Virus record (IMG/VR): IMGVR_UViG_3300036770_004917
Location: 1 to 64,000 of that record
Length of the DNA: 64,000 nucleotides
Direction: 5' to 3' (one strand)
From: a virus
Shown here: one piece after another, positions 33,701 through 42,580 of the stretch
How the letters are laid out: each line of letters begins with the position of its first letter
Position numbering within the stretch: the stretch's first letter is position 1
Position numbers and translations under genes: made by a program
Notes under the pieces: generated by a model
What the model was told of the DNA's origin: nothing
Databases searched by the model: none
The model's input: only the letters and a program-made list of their open reading frames with translations

Positions 33701-36700
33701 TCGGGCTTTGGTTTTCCGTACAACCACCTATCGCGCATGTCGTAATATTCATCGCTACCATATTCAATTTCTGGGTGAATATCTGCCATGTATGCCTTGA
33801 AGGAATGGTCATGGTTTTTCATACTTGTAACCATTCCGCCAGTCTTGGACATTTGAATTTGCCCTTGCGAAACAGCGAGACTCTCTGGGTCTATCCCATC
33901 CTGGTCGTAGATTACTTCATCTGGATTTTTGTCAGGGTTTACCTTGGCGGACAGTCTCTTGACATACTGCTTGAACTCTTCGGTGAGGTTTGCCTCAGTA
34001 TCGTTCCAGTCGACCATGGAATAAAACTCTTCCATCTCGCCATCTTCGAACGTGCTAGGACTTACGGTGCCATCTTTATTTAACTTGGCATGTTTTGCCT
34101 TTAGTTCATCAAACCGAGTTTTTTCTTCTGGAGTCAACTTGGTTAGATTGCCATCGGCATCGCGTCTTCCGGCTTTCCAATCAACCTTAACAACGCCAGC
34201 CTTTGCAGCACGTGCCGCTGCCGTATCTTCGCTTCGCATGCGCCCAGCAATTTGGGGCATATCTGCGCGCAAGGTGCCAAGTCCGCCTTCGCACCAAAGA
34301 TTTGTTCCACCTGCATATAGTCGGCATGTATCAATAACGGCGGTCAGGTCCCTGTTTTCCGACTTGAGGAATTCGTCTAATTCTTTTTGAAGTTTTGCCG
34401 ATGCTTGCACCAGTAGTGTGGGGGATGGGGCATCGGGGCCGAGTTCGACGTGATAACCAGCAGCAATTAGGGCAGCGGCAGTCTCAAGGTCATTGGCAAC
34501 GAACACTTCCTGGCCATCAATGAGGGCCATATTGCCAGAACGCTCAACCCCAAACTTTTCAAACAATTCGTCATCATCTAGTTGATGGAGGCCACCATTG
34601 TTTTCGGGCTTACCTAATCCAGATACGTCTTTATAAATATCTGCTATTTTTCGCTTTGCGGGCGGTGTTGTTGATGTATTTCCAGACGTGCCACGAACTT
34701 CTCTTGGTGAAGATGCCGACCGAGTACTTATTGAATCGGGGTCAGACACCGAACGTGAAACACGTGACTCAATGTCACTCGCAGTAGTTGAACGTGTCGT
34801 CGTTCTTGCTGAACGAAGACCTTCACTCCTTAGTCTTGCTTTTTCCGCATCGGATAGTTCCCTTGCATGAGCATTCGCATCCGGCATTCTTTCTGATGTT
34901 CTGGCTACGCTAGCAATATGGTTGACTGCTTCCGAAATTAGAATTGGGTTACTGGAGCCGTCACTGTCGTCCTTGAATGTCTCTTCAAGCACTCTCACCA
35001 ACTCGGGCGAGAACCCTGTGTATCTTTCCGTTCCTCGTCCTGCCTCGTTGCCCTTCCATGTAACAATGAGTTCGTTGGTGGAGTCATCATAAGTAATTTT
35101 TTCAATTAGTTTGGAGCGTCGTACATCGATTTGCGTTCTTTGACCCTTGCCCACGCGACTGAGCCCTGATGCACTTGTAGTCCTGCCCTTTTCTACTTCC
35201 CTATTAATTAAATCGACCGTCTTGGGGTTGACGGGCTTGACATCAATTTGCTGACCCGACCCTGTGTCTGGCGTGTCGGTTGTGCTTACTGTTGGGAAAA
35301 CATCCGAATCTGAACTCAATGTTGTTAATCGGCCATTGGTGTAGTAGTCGTTGCGGCGCTTGAGTGATTCGGGAGTATAGATAGACTTCCCACTTACGTC
35401 TCGTGGATTTGGCTCATTTCGTGCTGAGAATCTCCTGGTACTCGCGCCATGCGCGTCGTATCTGAGGCGCTGAAATAGTTTTTCCTCGGGCGATGAATTT
35501 TGGTCAATGTGGGACAGATTTGTGAATGAATCAATATCACTAATATCAAATCCATCAGGATTACCGAAAATTAGTGGTGGTTCACCACCACGAGACTTAT
35601 GGTCTGCTTGTGCTTTTCTTGCCGCAAGAACAAGACGCATTCTATTGAATGGGGCAATAAGGTGTTGTGCCTCTTTGGGCACCTTGTCCATATCTCCGGT
35701 CAAAAGTGCGTCCAGAATTTCATCAAGGTCATTGTCAATAAAACTTTGTCGCAATACATTCTTTAATCTATCGCGTCCACCTATTTCATCAGCGTCTATT
35801 TTGTAATTATTTAACTCAAGTGAGTCAACCTTAATTGCCTCAATGTCACTGGTACGAATTCCTCCACCAATTACCGCTTCGGCAGACGGTCCAGATGAAG
35901 TACTGCGTGATGAGCGAGTAGACGTTGATGGGGTGCCAAATGCCGCGTAGGTGCCACTGGCGACACTGTCGAGAATTCCTATTGTCTCACGCATGTTGTC
36001 AATTTCTGAATTACCAGAATCCGGCCCAGAAACATGAGCAGCAAGAACTTCAGACCTATTGGTTGAGAGCATTGGTGTTGCTTGGCGAGCCCCATCCATG
36101 ATGTCGCCCTTGGTGTAGGCGGTTCGTCGTGCAGTTTCTGGCACCATTATTAGTTCAACTGTCTTACCGCCAGATTTGAATTCCGCGTGCTGACTAAATT
36201 CTGGTCCCTCGGAGAAAAATCTTGCACTGCGCGCCATGCCGTCAGGTGGCAAACTGTCTAGATAGTCTTGAATTTCTTTTTGGCTCATCGCATGTACGAG
36301 GTAACCAAATTGTGAGCGTAGATTATCTGGCGTTGAGTCCGACAAGCCGTTATCGCTTTCAAAGGATTTTTGCAGCGAAGCAGCGAGACTTCCAGGCTTA
36401 TTGTCAAAAATATTCCCAAGAACACCATCACTCAATAAGCCACCAAGTTGTTCTGGGGTTATGGCGACTCGTGGGCGGTCATCAAATGCCTCGTGGTATT
36501 TGAAAACGGCTTCTTCTACTGTCTTTGTCAGTTCGTCGGCAGTTGATGAGAATATGAGTTGTTTTGTTTGGTCGGAAATTTCATTGAATAGATTCCAGAA
36601 GTCTTCATTTTCCACACCGCCATCACGAACTTTCTCAAGTTCATCCCGCAACTTTGAAATTTCTGCCGCTTTTGCTGCGCGCGTCTTGTCGGCCGTGACC

Positions 36701-39700
36701 ATTCTTCCAATTCGACCACTGTTATCGACTGGCTGAAGGAGTGAGCCAGCGTCAGTATTTGTTGACTCGGTGCCAAAGAATGAACTTCCCGATTCCCGGA
36801 ATGCGGCGCCAACCGACGAAGAGCGGGTCGTCTGGAGTAATCTTGCTGACGCGTCGCCACTTGCTCCGCGGGTTGTGCGCTGCGGGATTTCGGTTTTGCC
36901 TATCTCGGTATCCAGTAAGCGCTTTAGGGCACGCTTTTCGGAATCCGCCAAAGAACCGCGCTCTGCTTCCACTGAATCAATTGAATCAGCAAGGTCGCCA
37001 AGAACTTCAGACTTTGTCTTTTGGCGACTTGGCATCAAAACAACAGTTCCATCAGTATCAACCTTCATGACCTCAAGGGTTCCTGGTGGAATGAGGATTC
37101 CGTCAGTGTCTCCATCATGGCCATTTTTGGTATGCATTGCACGCGTTCCCGCAGGCATCGTAACCATAACTCGCTTAGCAGTTGTTGGGTCTGCAAACTT
37201 GAGACCATCAGCAGACTGTCCGTCTATCAGTAGACCGCGAATTGGTCCACTGTGGTCAATTTTTGCACCAGGGGTTAAGTCTCCATCAAGTTCCATTGCG
37301 GCAACAAATGACATATCAGTATCTGTTGTTGAGAGTTCCAGTATGTCCAGAGTTGGTATGACCGTATCGCGAAGTTGATTTTCTAACAGTTCGTCCTGGC
37401 TCTTTGGGTCTGGTGTGCTCATTGTCCCAGCACCATCGCGCAAACGCTGGCGCGCCCTTGCTGATGTATCTATGGCGCTACGGAGGCTCTCAGTATCGCC
37501 GCTTACCGCATCACTTACAGTTAGCCACGCAGGCCTCATTTCCACTGGCTCATCAGACTCAATGACGTCTTTTTGCTCAGCGTTTAGTTTTTCTATTATT
37601 TCATCAATCTTGCGGCGACCAACAAGCGCAGGGTCGGACCTAAGTGTTGCGCTTTCAATTTCTTCTTGTGTTGGCTTGTAGTTGGGATTGAGTTTCCGCT
37701 TTTCCTTCGATGTCATGCCAGGAGTGTCACGAATACTTCCTGGCTCATAGGGGCGTGAGGTGGCATCAAATCCATCCCTACCACCTACGGCATCCCCCGC
37801 ATGGTTGGCTATTTCTCGTGACCAGTGGGCCAACTCGTCGTCATCAACTTCAACTATGTCGTCATAGCCGCGCGACTTCCTCTTATTGATGGCACTATTG
37901 CGAAGTCCCTTTTGCTTTGGCCGCAATGCTGAATCAACGCGACGCATATATTTTCCAGGTTGTGGATTAATGCCGCGTGCTTTGTACTTCTCAACCTCCT
38001 CGTCGCTAAGTTTGGACTTCCTAGTGTTCACGTCAAGAATCTGACGCATGCCCTTAATAGCGAGCCACATGCGGGCCTGCTCATCCGCCGTTAGCGGTTC
38101 AGTTTTGGATTTTTCAATAAGTTTCCTGTATTCGCTTTCAAGTTTTTCGTAACGAGCATCCATTTGCTCTGGAGTCATTTTCCAGTAGGCGTCTTTGGCT
38201 TGCCTTATTTCACCAAGTGGGTCATTGGGGTCTGGCCCACCCTCTTCTGGGCCTAGGCCAAATGCAACATCTACGAAACGACTGATTTCATCGGGGTTTT
38301 GTTCAATGGGGAGGTTATGAATACTCTCTGGTTGCCACTGAGTTTCATCATCAAAGTACATATGGCCCGCAAGGTCCATCCAGCGAAGGTCAACCTGTCT
38401 TGGTTTTGCCGCGCCTGCTTCTGGCGCCTCGCCACCCTGTACTCCATCTCCATAGTTGTTATTAATAACAATATTTATTGGAGCATGAATGTTTACATTT
38501 ATAACCGTTCCACCATTTCCTGGCGGAGCGGTTGGTGGCCCGGTATTTGTTGGTACGTCCGGCACTGGCGGTGAGTCTGGCGTAGGGGGAACTAAATCAA
38601 CTTCTGGAGGAACATCATATGGGATATCTCTGACTTTTTTGGTATTGATATTTTCGGGCAAAAACCACGCAATAGAATCATCAACCTCGGGTCCGCCCAG
38701 GATTCCAAGTTCACGCTGAGCAAAAACTTCAGCCGTTCCTTCAACCAACGCCCGTTGCAATGCCTGGCTAACATCCCCGCCTTCCCGGGCTGCTTTCTCC
38801 GCATCAGCCAGTTCACTCTGATATCGTTTTCCGGCGAAAATGTTAACTAATGATTTCTCAAATCGATGCGCTCCACCTGGTGGGAATTGATACCTATTAT
38901 CTCCCCTAAACATTAGACTAGAAACAGCCTCGGCCCACTGCTTATTTGTCCAGGTTGATGGTGGTTCAATAAAATCAACCAATCCATTTGGCGTATCTAT
39001 AGTAAACTTTCCGTTTTTTTCGTATATGTCAATGATATTTTGCTGCACGGCATGGTATTGCATAACATGACCAAACTCGTGAAAAGCAACATGTCGTGCT
39101 TTTCCGCGCACTGGGTCAAGCCCAAGTGCTGCTTGTAGGCGTGCTGCACTGGTGTCATTTGCGTATCCATCAGCGCCAACGATTTCGGCATATAGCATTG
39201 CGTCGCTAATATCCTCTAAAGCACTTAGTAATAGTGCTCGTTTTTGTGCTTCACTGGCAGCGCCTGGAGCATCTATAAATATTGAACCATCATCAGTAAT
39301 TTTGAACGTGTCTTCATCTACCGCTGCCGCATGCAATGCCATTCCAAGAGCATTAAATGACATCGGTACTTTGATATCGCCATACTCATCATATTGCGCC
39401 ACAGTTGAGCCCTCGACTCCAAGGAATTCCTCGTTTGGCGTAAGGTCGTATGGCATCAAGGCGCGAAGTTCGCCAACTCTTTCTGTTGCATCTGGATATT
39501 TGTCTTGCAGGTAGACGTACGATTTGAGAAATTCACGCTGTGCGGCGTGATGTCTTTCGCGAATTGCCTGAACATACTTTTGGGCTACTTCACGCTCTTT
39601 TGGGTCACTGCTTGTCAGGAATGGCTTTACTTCATCCGGGATAAATTTAGCGATGGCCCTATCCATCATTTCGTTATAGCGCTTAGTATTTGCTGCTATT

Positions 39701-40833
39701 GATTCTGGTGAGAAATCGCCTTCCCATATGAATTCTTCACCGCCAAGACCAGCATCTGCAAATATTCCTCCACCAAGCGTTGGGTCATTTTGTCTTTGTT
39801 CTGCCGCAGATTTGCCAAATAGAAACTTCCTAAACGCCTCATCGGCTTCGGCCTCCCTGCCAGGACCATACTTTTCACGGAATAGTCCGTGAAGCCCCTG
39901 AATGAGGTCAGCATTGGCGGAAGACGATGCTTCATCGGCGGTGACTCCGAATCTCTCAAGCAATCCATCAACTCTGGCATTAAAATCGGCATCGGCGAGT
40001 TGAGTTGCTTCGCGTGGCTGAACTGCGTTTGCCCTGGTTGCCTTGAAACGATTTTGTTGCTCACGCTCATATGGTGTGAGGCTTCTCCCGTATTGCCTGA
40101 CTTCTGCTCCGCGCTCAGCCATTGCATCTAGGCGTCTACCAACACGGAAAGCGGCCCTAACCACGCTCCCCAGTCCAATGGTATTGCAGTTGGACATATC
40201 AATGTCAGTGAATTGGTTGGCGTTCGGCGTCCCAGGTGGGCAACGCAGTTTTCCATTAGCATCAATGATGCCGCCCGCCGCCTGGAATGCCTGAGTTGAT
40301 ACGCGCCCCATTGTTGAGCCAATACTGCGGCCCAATTCCTTAATCCGAACTTCGTTTTCTATTTCGGTAGTCAACTCGCCATCGGAGTCTCTTTTATATT
40401 TACGAAGGAATACGCCAGGACGACTTGAAATTTCTTCTTGTGATTTTTTGATTGCGGCGAGTGCTTCTTCTCGCGTTTTGGGACCAGGTGGGTCAATCCA
40501 GCCAAACTTTGCGCCCTTTGGAGAAGTCAACTCAGCAAACGTGGTTGTCAACTTAAGGATTTGACCGGGCTTTCTTTTGGCCTTGGGGTCCCAGTCAAGT
40601 TTTAGTGTTGGCTCATCATTATTTTCGCCAGTCTCGTCACGTTCAGCACCAGAACCTTCGGCTTTTGCACCTTCTGGTAGGGCCTTAACTGCAATATTGG
40701 CATTGAGGGTCGGACGAGCAGCGGAATGCATCCGTAGTTCTTTGAAATAAAGACAGACCTCATTGACATTGCGGTCGCTGAGACGACCAACCTTGCGGCT
40801 TATGTGCCTATGAGGGATTCCTTTACCCGCCAT
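30727..40833 (-). CDS. P2: giant STRS-punctuated polyprotein (3368 aa)
   Basis: The ATG at 40833 is preferred over an in-frame TTG at 40845 because GGAG lies six bases upstream of it. Five STRS linkers (1638, 2036, 2556, 3074, 3242). In order: VKAL (49-52); module B, with RCPPG, QFTD and Cys (197-240); HEFGH metallopeptidase (585-589, EGTAEVF at 698); a Pro-rich hinge followed by NVNIHAPINIVINNN (about 778-793); a charged helical region; a possible ADP-ribosyltransferase segment with PAGTRA and IPPGTLEV (1171-1268); a KTSC domain (1891-1956); two tandem ParB-like domains, each with GYVVDGHHRWA (2430 and 2937); a helical C terminus. It is the largest gene of the window and lies between the Met-rich protein and the 1084-residue protein. 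Probable packaged precursor (inference). Confidence 0.88.
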   Translation of the reverse strand: MAGKGIPHRHISRKVGRLSDRNVNEVCLYFKELRMHSAARPTLNANIAVKALPEGAKAEGSGAERDETGENNDEPTLKLDWDPKAKRKPGQILKLTTTFAELTSPKGAKFGWIDPPGPKTREEALAAIKKSQEEISSRPGVFLRKYKRDSDGELTTEIENEVRIKELGRSIGSTMGRVSTQAFQAAGGIIDANGKLRCPPGTPNANQFTDIDMSNCNTIGLGSVVRAAFRVGRRLDAMAERGAEVRQYGRSLTPYEREQQNRFKATRANAVQPREATQLADADFNARVDGLLERFGVTADEASSSANADLIQGLHGLFREKYGPGREAEADEAFRKFLFGKSAAEQRQNDPTLGGGIFADAGLGGEEFIWEGDFSPESIAANTKRYNEMMDRAIAKFIPDEVKPFLTSSDPKEREVAQKYVQAIRERHHAAQREFLKSYVYLQDKYPDATERVGELRALMPYDLTPNEEFLGVEGSTVAQYDEYGDIKVPMSFNALGMALHAAAVDEDTFKITDDGSIFIDAPGAASEAQKRALLLSALEDISDAMLYAEIVGADGYANDTSAARLQAALGLDPVRGKARHVAFHEFGHVMQYHAVQQNIIDIYEKNGKFTIDTPNGLVDFIEPPSTWTNKQWAEAVSSLMFRGDNRYQFPPGGAHRFEKSLVNIFAGKRYQSELADAEKAAREGGDVSQALQRALVEGTAEVFAQRELGILGGPEVDDSIAWFLPENINTKKVRDIPYDVPPEVDLVPPTPDSPPVPDVPTNTGPPTAPPGNGGTVINVNIHAPINIVINNNYGDGVQGGEAPEAGAAKPRQVDLRWMDLAGHMYFDDETQWQPESIHNLPIEQNPDEISRFVDVAFGLGPEEGGPDPNDPLGEIRQAKDAYWKMTPEQMDARYEKLESEYRKLIEKSKTEPLTADEQARMWLAIKGMRQILDVNTRKSKLSDEEVEKYKARGINPQPGKYMRRVDSALRPKQKGLRNSAINKRKSRGYDDIVEVDDDELAHWSREIANHAGDAVGGRDGFDATSRPYEPGSIRDTPGMTSKEKRKLNPNYKPTQEEIESATLRSDPALVGRRKIDEIIEKLNAEQKDVIESDEPVEMRPAWLTVSDAVSGDTESLRSAIDTSARARQRLRDGAGTMSTPDPKSQDELLENQLRDTVIPTLDILELSTTDTDMSFVAAMELDGDLTPGAKIDHSGPIRGLLIDGQSADGLKFADPTTAKRVMVTMPAGTRAMHTKNGHDGDTDGILIPPGTLEVMKVDTDGTVVLMPSRQKTKSEVLGDLADSIDSVEAERGSLADSEKRALKRLLDTEIGKTEIPQRTTRGASGDASARLLQTTRSSSVGAAFRESGSSFFGTESTNTDAGSLLQPVDNSGRIGRMVTADKTRAAKAAEISKLRDELEKVRDGGVENEDFWNLFNEISDQTKQLIFSSTADELTKTVEEAVFKYHEAFDDRPRVAITPEQLGGLLSDGVLGNIFDNKPGSLAASLQKSFESDNGLSDSTPDNLRSQFGYLVHAMSQKEIQDYLDSLPPDGMARSARFFSEGPEFSQHAEFKSGGKTVELIMVPETARRTAYTKGDIMDGARQATPMLSTNRSEVLAAHVSGPDSGNSEIDNMRETIGILDSVASGTYAAFGTPSTSTRSSRSTSSGPSAEAVIGGGIRTSDIEAIKVDSLELNNYKIDADEIGGRDRLKNVLRQSFIDNDLDEILDALLTGDMDKVPKEAQHLIAPFNRMRLVLAARKAQADHKSRGGEPPLIFGNPDGFDISDIDSFTNLSHIDQNSSPEEKLFQRLRYDAHGASTRRFSARNEPNPRDVSGKSIYTPESLKRRNDYYTNGRLTTLSSDSDVFPTVSTTDTPDTGSGQQIDVKPVNPKTVDLINREVEKGRTTSASGLSRVGKGQRTQIDVRRSKLIEKITYDDSTNELIVTWKGNEAGRGTERYTGFSPELVRVLEETFKDDSDGSSNPILISEAVNHIASVARTSERMPDANAHARELSDAEKARLRSEGLRSARTTTRSTTASDIESRVSRSVSDPDSISTRSASSPREVRGTSGNTSTTPPAKRKIADIYKDVSGLGKPENNGGLHQLDDDELFEKFGVERSGNMALIDGQEVFVANDLETAAALIAAGYHVELGPDAPSPTLLVQASAKLQKELDEFLKSENRDLTAVIDTCRLYAGGTNLWCEGGLGTLRADMPQIAGRMRSEDTAAARAAKAGVVKVDWKAGRRDADGNLTKLTPEEKTRFDELKAKHAKLNKDGTVSPSTFEDGEMEEFYSMVDWNDTEANLTEEFKQYVKRLSAKVNPDKNPDEVIYDQDGIDPESLAVSQGQIQMSKTGGMVTSMKNHDHSFKAYMADIHPEIEYGSDEYYDMRDRWLYGKPKPDGSAFAVPLIDGEGRKLNSDGDPIGEGGTQGIISQPWFTNGSIISTSDGYVVDGHHRWASFIAYNHGQDERAKLKLKSVVIDAPIQDALAIGKAYQEHWGIKAAVLGKERMFERVDGAGSMDMDAKKSHIDALFEEDADGIPLAQRMSRDIYKDLYEQKEGFGYVQKISGQDRGATPRSTRSSRTAREAVGENRREATKARVTEKAGTSPQAEAVPTTAAQKRFDEIQRIEQNKRGALHEMGEDELKTLGLSRVEGKTGITDGQPVYKAETPESAVALMALGYNVELGDNAKAKQLKKGIKNFQKEIDSYLKLRNDLSEEEKAMYKIDACRMYVPNSNIFCGKNIGTKRMRMPQISGRLKGDDTVGARAAKAGLVKTSWEAREDLTPEQRERFDELKKRHPNPKGEYPEGQGPLTEDERKEFYDLVNWKDTEVDFVPNFMDHLRRKAGREDIVTTKNGVSPDDYTASQSEIQAEKVSGMLNGIDESYSAFLKWSESKGIKRGSKEFFKLRQEWLDGKYDGQVPVLDENGNQVMDKGKPKFAEAWWAKGAIITSNDGYVVDGHHRWAAVHMFNQDLPEGEKLTINTQEIDVGIFDALNLAKSYQNQVGIKEAKLGLEDDYVKDDSVPDMSKDEFDDFVRKTDDDLDANYQEVRDSGAYIPDGAYARTRGGRRTSGFITRERPRTTQDIFGVARSEVASTRSSREPRAFSDDYPAMAELGIDPRPSAGPDGEIEDDGNRALAEGILRGATKAQQKEMEQIASDAVASVRRQQDEIRSQIINELGSEEALDALLTFDMPTPRAWSDMSDEKRASIREMLDSVSRIEEQTFSETIDRLVAMSDERRRGRNANIAAAKRIARPDTRELTSTRSSRQTQRTGTRFTSDIARGIGKQIDGEQLTRDLSGAFKKNGTAGVLSQLRKTLRNDSSGWVIDYALSEGYISKSQAAFLRKLAKRLFGKPSTGRGAKSAYTEDGLIFADLLSPPMTAHKETPWL
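31861..34662 (-). repeat. Tandem ParB-like domain duplication inside P2
   Basis: Two units of about 400 residues. Each has a short N-terminal part (GLHQLDDDELFEKFG / ALHEMGEDELKTLG), then ID(T/A)CR.Y with a second Cys, then MPQI.GR and ARAAKAG, then GYVVDGHHRWA. The last motif is the signature of the ParB/sulfiredoxin fold, where it forms part of the nucleotide site. An STRS linker at 2556 separates the two copies, and further linkers bracket the pair. Confidence 0.8.
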
Positions 40834-40856
40834 TCCGGGCTCCAATCCCGACTGTA

Positions 40857-42425
40857 TTACTTGTCGTCGCCGACTTCTGTTTGCAGAAGTTCAAACTCCA
40901 CGAGGCTCTTAAGGAACTCTCCTTCAGAGTCACCATCAACAGAGATACTCTTTTCGCCCGCAGCCCATTCTGCTGGAATCAGTTTTTCCATACCGAGTTC
41001 CATTGCGCGCTTCATGATGTGACGCTTGGCAGCAGGAATATCTTTCGCTCTGCCGTGAGCCATAATTGCGTTGCGTAGGTCAGCCTCTCCGGAGATTGGG
41101 AAAGAGCCGTCTTCCATTGCTTCACCAGACTCAGCCATTTGCTGGCGTGTCTCTTCGGAGAAGGCGCGCTTGAGTGAAATTTCTGCAGCCTCGGCCTCAA
41201 TCTCATCAACATCGTCCGGCTCCCACTTGTCCCACCCGAGAACCTCGCCATCCAGGGCAACGTAAACGTCATAGGACTTGCTGTCAAAACCGTCCACTTC
41301 CACCTGATAAGCATCAAAGCCCTCAAACACGCTGGGCTCAACCGCCATGACGGTTCCAGGAACCGACTTAACGGCAATCTCAGCAGCCTCGTTGAAGTCG
41401 ATGAGTTCAATGTCGTCCATAAGTGACTTCTGCTCAAAAATGCTGTCGTCAAGACGATGGAAACCAAGAACCTCTGCAGTTGTTCCGTCAATGAAAACTT
41501 CATTCACGTAGCCAGACTTGGTCTGAACGTCAACGACAAACATGTCTGCTTCTGAGGAATAGCCAGAGTCAATTACATCGCCCTTGAACATTGTTTCAGC
41601 AAGACCCTCGACATGCAACAAGCCGGGCAGACCCTTCTCTGCAACACAACCACCAGGGCAGTCATCGCAGACAGAGATAGAGCCAGGGTAAACCTTGCGC
41701 TCAATTGCGCACATAAACCCATTGAGTCCAATATCGGCTGACTTTGTACCGAGCGAACGGAGGCGCTTCAGGCGGGCTGCTTCAAGGTCTGGAGTCATTC
41801 CAGAAGCAGCAGGACGCATGGGCATTACATCGCCCATCTCATCTTCGTCTTCCTCATCCTCCATCATTTCCTCGTCTTCGTCACCCTCCATCATCTCTTC
41901 GTCCTCTTCCTTGTAGGACATCATGCGCTTGCCCCAGCGCATACCCTTGGGGGTTGCCATTGGCTCCATGTCTTCTTCTTCGTCCATCATGTCGCCGTCA
42001 GCCTCGGGCATGGGCATGCGCATGCGCATACCACCCTTGCCGTTCGCATACATTTCTTCGTCCATCTCTTCGTCCATCATGGGCATACGCATGCGCATGC
42101 CACCCTTCTTCATGGGCTCAAGGTAATCGGATACTGCGGAATCCTCTTCGTCTTCCATATCAACATCCATGCTCATGCCCATTTCTTTCTTGGCACGACG
42201 CATCATGAGCATCTTCTTGTACTCCTCTTCGGACATCTCATCCTCGGGCAGTTCGGCAACTTCGTTAACGGGCACCATCTTGACCTCGACGGCCATTGCG
42301 CCACACTTTCCACATACCTTGGAGCCAGCCTTGTAGCCACACTCTCCACCTGCAAGGCCTTTGGCGCACTTAGCAACCGCACCATCACTGTCAATTTTTA
42401 CGATTGCTTTTTGCTCATAACTCAT
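40857..42425 (-). CDS. Met-rich acidic head protein with PepSY-like repeats and DUF6582-like end
   Basis: 522 residues, good AAGGAG site. Residues 20-41 hold four Cys (C, C, CGKC), a zinc-ribbon candidate. Residues 58-205 are extraordinarily rich in Met, Asp and Glu, with GGMRMRMPM present twice (108 and 131). Residues 238-260 carry four more Cys. Two PepSY-like repeats follow (about 284-325 and 345-400, the second with VPGTVMAVEP and EVLGW). Residues 421-487 (FSEETRQQMAESG, GSFPI, HIMKRAMELG) resemble DUF6582, a domain of phage head proteins. LGTK-SADIG at 226-232 looks like a maturation cleavage site. Position between P1 and P2 in the head block suggests a scaffold or internal protein. Metal binding is possible but unproven. 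Confidence 0.65.
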   Translation of the reverse strand: MSYEQKAIVKIDSDGAVAKCAKGLAGGECGYKAGSKVCGKCGAMAVEVKMVPVNEVAELPEDEMSEEEYKKMLMMRRAKKEMGMSMDVDMEDEEDSAVSDYLEPMKKGGMRMRMPMMDEEMDEEMYANGKGGMRMRMPMPEADGDMMDEEEDMEPMATPKGMRWGKRMMSYKEEDEEMMEGDEDEEMMEDEEDEDEMGDVMPMRPAASGMTPDLEAARLKRLRSLGTKSADIGLNGFMCAIERKVYPGSISVCDDCPGGCVAEKGLPGLLHVEGLAETMFKGDVIDSGYSSEADMFVVDVQTKSGYVNEVFIDGTTAEVLGFHRLDDSIFEQKSLMDDIELIDFNEAAEIAVKSVPGTVMAVEPSVFEGFDAYQVEVDGFDSKSYDVYVALDGEVLGWDKWEPDDVDEIEAEAAEISLKRAFSEETRQQMAESGEAMEDGSFPISGEADLRNAIMAHGRAKDIPAAKRHIMKRAMELGMEKLIPAEWAAGEKSISVDGDSEGEFLKSLVEFELLQTEVGDDK

Positions 42426-42540
42426 TGTTGCGACTCCTTGTAGTTTGGACCACAGCGAACTGTTTTACTCCATTGGGATAGTAGTCGCGGCGACGACCTC
42501 CCGGTGGAAAGGTTAAATATAAATTGTCTCCTGGGTTTAG

Positions 42541-42563
42541 AGTATACAGCAATTATGTGCTGT
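42541..42563 (-). promoter_or_regulatory. Candidate promoter element and hairpin before the Met-rich gene
   Basis: The 155-base gap between P1 and the Met-rich gene holds, on the minus strand, the hairpin ACAGCA/TGCTGT (42546-42563) followed at once by TATACT, a good -10 box. No -35 box at normal spacing was found. It would give a leader of about 100 bases and allow the Met-rich protein to be made independently of P1. Confidence 0.35.
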
Positions 42564-42580
42564 CATTTCTGCAACTTTTG

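Noticed and set aside
30727-40845. TTG at 40845 as the start of P2
   Set aside because: The in-frame ATG four codons later has GGAG at the right distance, while the TTG has no ribosome-binding site.
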